Assembly: GCF_943734655.1 (NCBI RefSeq)
Contig: NC_071355.1
Coordinates: 24,806,768 to 24,870,767 of the forward strand
DNA: 64,000 nucleotides
Direction: 5' to 3'
Source of the DNA: Sabethes cyaneus
Taxonomy: Eukaryota > Arthropoda > Insecta > Diptera > Culicidae
In this document: in pieces, positions 58,277 through 64,000 of the stretch
How the letters are laid out: each line of letters begins with the position of its first letter
Position numbering within the stretch: the stretch's first letter is position 1
Notes under the pieces: generated by a model
The model's input: only the letters and a program-made list of their open reading frames with translations
Told to the model about the DNA's origin: nothing
The model's database searches: none
Translations under genes and position numbers: made by a program

Positions 58277-58494
58277 TCGGTGTTAAATCAGACCGGACCA
58301 AGTCGCAAAATTTAAAAAAATGAGAATGATAGCAAACGATCAAGAATTTTCTAAGCAACATTTTACTCTAATCAGAGACTACATAAATGTTACAAACAGC
58401 CACAGTCAGAAGATGATTTCGAATGTAGCAAACTTTGAATGCGTTTTTCTCGAAGTCAGATTTTTCCACTCGGTTCTGTCTGACTTAACACCGA
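58277..58494. mobile_element. 218-bp MITE with inverted ends and 8-bp duplication
   Basis: Ends are TCGGTGTTAAATCAGAC and, on the other strand, TCGGTGTTAAGTCAGAC, with inverted similarity for about 40 bases. Flanks are TCATATGT (58269-58276) and TCATATGA (58495-58502), 7 of 8 matching. There is no coding capacity. The duplication length suggests hAT (inference). Confidence 0.75.
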
Positions 58495-58502
58495 TCATAT
58501 GA

Positions 58503-60529
58503 ATCGGTTTGCGGCAGACAATAGACGCTTCAGAGCCACTCACACTAAACAGCCATATTGCCCGCCTATAGAATCAGCTCAGTGGAGATAATGGTTTTAT
58601 TCAGCTAAATAAGATCCAAAAATACCATAAAACTATTTGTTTCAGTTCCCGGCTATGACTCTTTTATGTACATTGATGTACATTATATTGCATTATAGAG
58701 CTCTATAATGCAATATAAGAACTCAAAGAACTAATACAAAAGTTAAATATCTTCGCAAGCACTGGCCAATGGAATGTATCCGCAGTCTTCTGAACTCTGA
58801 ACTGACATGGTTATTTTCTGGATCGTAAGATTCGGGCTCCTGGAATGCCCTTATTTAAATTCAATTTGAAATAAAGCCTCAAGCCAAATTGGGAAAAAAT
58901 TAAGTTCAATTTAATGGTCTATGTCAAGTCAGATTTCTATCGACTTTCACTTTTCACTTACAACACATCCTGATGAAATTGTTCGGGATGGAACAAGAAA
59001 TTCCTTCTCATCGCCGTTTCAGTCTACTAGTGCTCCTGCTATCTGTCACCTGTCAAAGTTCCACTGCTTATATTCGATGGCTCATATGAGAATTGGTATG
59101 CGTATAAGGCGATGTTTTAGACGGTGATGGCCCGCTATAGTTCGAAGATGCCAGTCACTAAACTGTACCACTATATTTGTGTCTTCCCAGTTGATGGGAG
59201 AACTTCCTAACTGTCGGGTTAATCCAGCAGAATTTGGTTTCGATTTCGCACGTTATTTTAAAATTCGAGCTAAACGCTAAGTCTGTATAGTATATGCATG
59301 GTGTTACCGTTCGTAACATTTGTATATATGTTGTCCATAATTGGTATGATTTGTCATCGATTTCATTAAATAGTCTCCGGAGTACTAAATACGGCCATTT
59401 CAAATATACACAAAACAAATAGGGTTAGAGTTAAGCACACACTACACTAAACACGAAAAACGATAACTGAACCGGTTTAAGTTCAGTTCAGTGGGTGGTT
59501 TGAAAAGGAAGTAGAAGGGAATAGTGAAAGAGATGGCGAGTAAGAGGGAAATTAAGCGATAATTTCAGCAGGAAAGGTAATTGGTAACGAACCGTGGACC
59601 GAAAGACATCGAAAAAAACGAAACACGTGATTATAGAATGAAGATTAAAATTTTAGTTAAAACTTATATCTAGATCAAGTATTTAAAAAGAGTTAAAGTT
59701 AAAAAACAGAGGAAAAGCAATCGAATCAGGTAAATTAAAAGATGGTGCAAATATATGATATAGGAAGTGCGGAAATGTACACCGGAAAAATCCATATATT
59801 GTCACACTAATCCGGTCTTCAATATAGGACCCGTTGAATAAGGCTAAAACCGATACTAACCGAGGAAAGTGATTCCGTAAGGCCATTCTCGGATCACGTA
59901 AGAAGTCGCGGTTAGTTTGGATGCTAACAAATCCGCCCGATATTGCATATCTCGGAAAACTGTGAGGTAGAAGATCCGCTACTGTCCAGCCGTCTTCCAC
60001 GTGTTGCCATTTGACGTTACCAGGAGAGCCATTCGCTAAAATCGACTACCGTTAGAGCATCGGGACCAGTCAAGGTTCCTAAATCAACGGCGAAAACCCC
60101 GATCGGCGTCTCTACGCCTTCCCACCACGTGTCACCTTCCGGCACAAGGTTCAGCCAGTTGCTGGCATCTGTGATTGCCTGCACCAAGGACCCGCAGAAG
60201 GATAGCACGCGAAATCCCATCGAAATAAGAAATAGCCAACTGTTGGGATCTACTGCGAGCCTGCGATCCCGAAGTATCCTGGAAGAGCCCCGTGTCATCG
60301 CACCATCATCCTCGTTGCCCTGTCATCGTCGTCGCCGGCAGTAAGTTATACTGAACCACCCACACATACTCGTACACTCACACACAGCTTCTTGTAAAAG
60401 TTAGGGAATTAAAAGGTTAAAATTATACATAGCAACTTTTTCCTTTCTTACACTTATCACAAGTCCTGATTAACGAACTAGGCCAGAGCCGACCTTGAGC
60501 CGTAAGAGTTTCACGCTCGTGCTCGGGTG
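58503..60529. other. Intergenic, repeat-derived, no gene
   Basis: 58850-58930 again carries TCAAGTC-type phrases. 59400-60500 is a more balanced stretch with open frames on both strands (for example minus 60017-60298) but no recognised domain; it may be the body or LTR of the BEL-type element that follows. Confidence 0.35.
58685..58716. repeat. Perfect 32-bp palindrome
   Basis: ATATTGCATTATAGAG is followed directly by its complement. It has no spacer and would form a cruciform or hairpin. Confidence 0.9.
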
Positions 60530-61282
60530 TGAAAAGAGGTCGTGAGCACCCACCCCAGACGGTCCCCAGTGGTTCGACCAGGGACCAGGGGTATAGCAGG
60601 TGGAACCCCTCTGGTTCCGCCAGTAACAATGGTTAGCCATGTTTTGCGTTTGGAGGTTTGGAACTTGACATCTGAGACATTTGTAAGAGCCTTGCAACAT
60701 TTTGTCAGCCGCCGTGGAATACCTCGTAGACTTCATACAGATAACGCAACAAATTTTGGTGGGGCGAATACTGAGATGAACCGTTCAGCAGATTTTATTC
60801 CCCCCGCACAAATCCTGCACTTAGACGGTAATTGGGAAGCCGAGGTAAAATCTGTAAAATTTAATCTTAAGAGGGTCCTTGCTGAACTCAAACTTTCACA
60901 TGGAGAACTTTCCGCGGTGCTGACCCATATTGAGGCAATACTGAATTCGCGTCCGCTTACACTCATATCAAATGTTTGTAATGAGATCGGTGCTATTACT
61001 CCAGTGTGTTTTTTAATTGGGCATGTAAGTGATGATAGTTTCTGGTATCAGTATAAACGTATTCCCTCTTGACGCTTACCACGATGACAGTTTGTGCAGG
61101 ATTTTAAACAGAGGTTATGGAGCATCTGGATGAATGCTCTGGATCTGGCTCATGCTCTCAACTGATTTGTTACCCTTCTCCGATGTTATTACGCGAGTAA
61201 TTGGCTTATGAATGCAGCATGGTAGAACCAAACGCGCAGTAAAGAAATCTGTATTTTATCCGTTGCTATTAGACAATGAAGA
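60530..61282 (+). mobile_element. BEL/Pao LTR-retrotransposon relic, integrase end
   Basis: A plus-strand frame from 60542 to 61072 reads LRLEVWNLTSETFVRALQHFVSRRGIPRRLHTDNATNFGGA (second integrase Asp in HTDN), then LHLDGNWEAEVKSVKFNLKRVL (catalytic Glu in WEA) and LNSRPLTLIS. This is the BEL/Pao integrase pattern. Gag, protease, RT and RNase H are missing. The frame is broken at 61072, with stops beyond. Position 61283 begins TGTTGGGGAGAATG, which fits the start of a BEL-type LTR. Confidence 0.8.
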
Positions 61283-61760
61283 TGTTGGGGAGAATGTTGC
61301 GCAAACAACACGAAACTTACTATACTTTCATACAATCAAATATATTTTAATACAATTAAATACAAATTAATACAATTAAATATACTCTAGCCGCGTTTTA
61401 CGCGAAGAATACGTTCGGCGCAAATCAAAACAACGTAGAAATAAATCGCATAAATGCCGAAATTCACGAAAAAGAAGCACGTAAATTCCGAAATTCGCGT
61501 AAAAATAGTCGCGTAAAAAACAAACCGCATAAAAATCTACTTTAAACCGGGTGACGACTTTGCATCTAAGTTTTCGTAAATGACCTTCTATCAAAAGCAA
61601 ATGAAGAAGCAGTTTTGACGAAACATAGAGTGTAGTAAAAGTGTTTGTATCAAGTGTATTGTATTAAAAATAGAGATCAGATGTGTTCTAGGATGAAAAA
61701 CTCTATAATTTTCTATATTTAACATTAATCTATCAGTCACCATTAAAATTAAAATAGCAT
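61283..61760 (+). other. Probable LTR start and receptor 3' flank
   Basis: From TGTTGGGG at 61283 the sequence probably enters an LTR of unknown length; its end is not recognised. 61384-61550 has a periodic CGCGTAAA phrase. From about 61690 the sequence matches the 3' flank of the paralogous receptor. Confidence 0.4.
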
Positions 61761-61766
61761 TTTATT
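61761..61766 (-). terminator. Candidate poly(A) signal of receptor paralogue B
   Basis: AATAAA on the minus strand two bases after the TGA stop, as in paralogue A. Confidence 0.5.
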
Positions 61767-61767
61767 C

Positions 61768-63155
61768 TCACTTACGATTAGTGGTGCTAAAATTGACTAG
61801 GTCAAATTGTACCAAAATCACCAAATAGGTTGTCAGAGAACCGGCCATCTGTAAAATTAATAACTAAAGTTTCTTCCAATTAAACTCGTTCATCTTTCAC
61901 TTACCGTAAAAAATAACGTCCAATCGAAGTCGAAAACTCTGCAGGACATTTTCGGTGCATGATGTCCCAATTGTTGGGAAAATGCTCTAAGCTCCATCAG
62001 CAATTTTCTATTGTACGCGCCACAGGAGATTGTTTTGTGAATCAAAACTGCCGTTTGTTTACACTTCAAAGTGTTCGATTCAATTAGCAAGTAATAAGAT
62101 TTAGTACATCTATTATGTGTTTAAGCTTACCTTGGCATGGACCAATCCGGAACATAGCACCATTTGTATCATGAAGTACACGGGCAGCATATCGTAGATC
62201 ATGTTGGACCAGGATACCTGCAGGGTGTCGTTATCTGCTCGTGATGCGTACGAATGAATCACACCGAATAGAGAAAAGACGGTAAAGCTGAAACTCGGCG
62301 CCATACAGAGCATGGCCTGGACAGAGAAGCACCGGTTGAAAAGTTCCACCGTGTCGCACAGTAGATCGTGTAGGGCAGCAAACTTTCTTATGATATTCCC
62401 GAGATGATTGGTGTCTTCCGTGGATTTCGAGGAAAATTTTGGAGAAATCTGGAATAATTGTCTTGACATAAAAGGCAACACATAAGGGATGGGAATTGAA
62501 ATAGATTTGATTTTTGTTACTTGAAAGCTCGGTTCAGAACAGCAAAGCGGTTTTGCAGAGACAAAAGGGTCAACATTAGGTAGCTATTAAATATTTGCAT
62601 GACCAAAGTTGAGCGAAGAAAAGGAACGATCATCAAGTACTGTGAAAACTGTTTGGTGTAGGTGAAAACACTGCCCACGAAGAATGTGTAAGTTGTGCCA
62701 GCGAAAAGAAAACTGGGAATAAATGCAGCGAAACAGGCGACAACAGTGGAAACGAAGTGATGCTTCTGGTGGTCAATAGTAATTCCTAACTGTCTTAGGT
62801 CATCGTCGACGTTGGCAATGTTTGCGTATATTTCGAACACTGACTCCGCCTGCCAGCTATTCCACGACGGAATGGCCAACGCGATCACAGTTCCAAACAT
62901 AAACGATACATAATAGCCCAAGCTCAGAAGCACCGAATCCGACATTTGCAGTATGGCCGTAATATTTCGAAATGCCACTGTCGCGAGAAACAAATCCATC
63001 ACCAAGGTAAGAACCAATCCGGCCTGATCGAGCAGTGTCCGCCGGTGAGTTTGCCGTTGGAAATCCAGCGTTTCGAAGTGCAGCAGAAACATCCTAGCCG
63101 TCAGATACACGGGCCGGATTGATTGGAAAAAGTCATCCACTCGGAACCAACGCAT
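61768..63155 (-). CDS. Gustatory receptor (7tm_7 family), paralogue B, four exons
   Basis: Minus-strand receptor of 401 codons plus TGA. The exons are 62521-63155, 62131-62461, 61905-62063 and 61768-61848, the same four lengths (635, 331, 159 and 81) as paralogue A at 53290-54671. The last exon encodes MAGSLTTYLVILVQFD, a perfect TYhhhhhQF signature. The start is ATG at 63155; a GTG three codons upstream is not expected to be used. Intron 1 is 59 nt and, as in A, keeps frame only if the weak CAAG acceptor at 62462 is used. The gene lies head to head with another receptor at 63357, separated by 201 bp. The duplicated unit appears to include about 90 bp of promoter and about 80 bp of 3' flank. 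Confidence 0.93.
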
Positions 63156-63356
63156 TGCGGTCACTGTGGTGGCGGCAGTTATTGGGAAGAGGACTGCCTC
63201 GCTTAGGATCCTAATGAGTGCAATTAGTGCTATCTACTCGGAATCAAATTTTGGTCGGTAATTTTATTCTCGAAGCTATTCTGTTGAGTGTGGCACTGAA
63301 GCTTCAAGTTATTTCATTAACAGCTGTCGTTTGTTTCCGAGCGCATTGCCACGGTC
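63156..63356. promoter_or_regulatory. 201-bp divergent promoter between two gustatory receptors
   Basis: The whole interval between two head-to-head start codons must hold both 5' UTRs and both promoters. CTTAGGATCCTAATGAGTGC at 63202-63221, continuing AATTAGTGCTATC to 63234, is the block also kept upstream of paralogue A (54721-54753), so it is the best candidate control element. No TATA box is obvious. Confidence 0.55.
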
Positions 63357-64000
63357 ATGAGATGGTTCACGGTGAACAACCTGCTGGAAGCACGTCGTCC
63401 AATTTATCGAGTTATGCAGGCATTCTGTCTTACTTCAATCACCATTAATTTTAAGGATCTAACGGCCGAACAAACAACGACCGATCAGCTGCGGCTGATC
63501 GCGGGACTTGGCCTGTGCTGTGCTACGATCTACTATACTTACGGAAGTTTCCGAGTGCAGTTGCAAGAGATGAGCGATTCGAACATTCTGAGTGTCGGTT
63601 TGTATGGAACGACGGTGGTTCTCGTTGTTTCGCTGGTTACCAACATCATCGCAAACTACGCTAATGGAACGAGAATTTTTCGATGCAACATGATTCTGAA
63701 TAAATTCGACCAACAAGTAACAGTATCCAGTCTGAAATCTATAAAGAAATTTATAAAAATGTATGTTACAACTTTTTTTCAGTTAAACACATATTTCGGC
63801 TGTCGCTGGAACTATCAGAAGGAACATCGCAATGGCGTGTTGGTCATCGCAGTTGGATACATACAATGGATTTTACTGATGCTAACGCTTAGAGGTGGTC
63901 GCGTTACAGTTGTTTTAGAGTGGCACACTGTATTGATTAGTATGTGCTGCTTTATCTGGGTAATGCTATCGTATCAGAGTACCGGTATTGTGTTCACCTC
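63357..64000 (+). CDS. Gustatory receptor (7tm_7 family), partial, runs off the window
   Basis: ATG at 63357 opens a frame (MRWFTVNNLLEARRPIYRVM...) that never stops before the window end. The likely exons are 63357-63716, ending NKFDQQ before GTAACA, and 63783-64000, starting LNTYFGCRWNYQKEH after TTTTTTTCAG. The 66-nt intron is a multiple of three and stop-free, so the frame also reads through it. Hydrophobic segments appear near residues 45-62, 80-100, 139-158 (exon numbering) and 170-190. FDQQ just before the first intron is also found in the receptor at 27629 (DRFDQQ), and the MRWF start recalls paralogues A and B. The C-terminal signature lies outside the window. The minus-strand frame 63459-63716 is its antisense shadow. 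Confidence 0.85.
   Translation, partial: MRWFTVNNLLEARRPIYRVMQAFCLTSITINFKDLTAEQTTTDQLRLIAGLGLCCATIYYTYGSFRVQLQEMSDSNILSVGLYGTTVVLVVSLVTNIIANYANGTRIFRCNMILNKFDQQVTVSSLKSIKKFIKMYVTTFFQLNTYFGCRWNYQKEHRNGVLVIAVGYIQWILLMLTLRGGRVTVVLEWHTVLISMCCFIWVMLSYQSTGIVFT

Noticed and set aside
63162..63164. Start of receptor paralogue B three codons upstream
   Set aside because: That codon is GTG; the ATG at 63155 matches the start used by the paralogue (MRWF).
63459..63716. Minus-strand 85-codon frame
   Set aside because: Antisense of the receptor exon 63357-63716, which has clear family features.

Overview
This window looks like nuclear DNA from an insect, most probably a mosquito (Culicidae). The evidence is the introns of about 54-70 bp, a mitochondrial glycine-cleavage gene, a dispersed cluster of insect gustatory receptors (7tm_7 family) with their usual C-terminal phase-0 introns, and very heavy loading with RTE-, Jockey- and I-like LINEs, MITEs and minisatellites. 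The species call is inference. There are no bacterial operons, CRISPR arrays or rRNA genes.

Host genes. (1) Mitochondrial aminomethyltransferase (glycine cleavage T-protein), minus strand, 3261-4631, three exons, 418 aa. (2) Six gustatory receptor genes: 15934-17318 (+, five exons), 27629-29047 (+, four exons), 38038-39320 (+, two exons), 53290-54671 (-, four exons), 61768-63155 (-, four exons, a recent paralogue of the previous one), and 63357 to the window end (+, incomplete). The last two are divergent and only 201 bp apart. A candidate Ly6-type first exon (37536-37620) is listed at low confidence.

Mobile DNA fills much of the rest. 5960-10477 is a three-layer nest: an RTE-type LINE with a 12-bp target duplication holds a 2.6-kb long-inverted-repeat transposon whose ends begin CACAGTG and which has a 5-bp duplication (Transib-like), and that holds an RNase H LINE fragment. 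Other RTE relics lie at 11208-13312, 13335-14315, 22773-24067 (15-bp target duplication), 34790-35335 and 49385-50310. Jockey/CR1-like relics lie at 527-1546, 29405-30825 and 40849-43250. A Penelope-like element with a YVDD reverse transcriptase and GIY-YIG endonuclease lies at 19370-20502, an R1/Loa-like relic at 36172-36640, and a BEL/Pao integrase relic at 60530-61282. MITEs include a palindromic hAT-like element (21558-21948), a TTAA-flanked foldback family (17455-18105, 43391-43774, 50571-51310) and a 218-bp element (58277-58494). An inverted pair of tRNA-Cys-like sequences lies near 44.2 and 44.6 kb.

Simple and satellite DNA: a 7-bp array passing into a 14-bp array (47489-48600), a degenerate 10-bp array (57005-58262), three long purine-rich tracts next to degenerate TCAAGTCC-type arrays (22, 25 and 55-57 kb), and long CA repeats. 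The receptor genes themselves are intact, which suggests selection keeps them while transposons accumulate between them.
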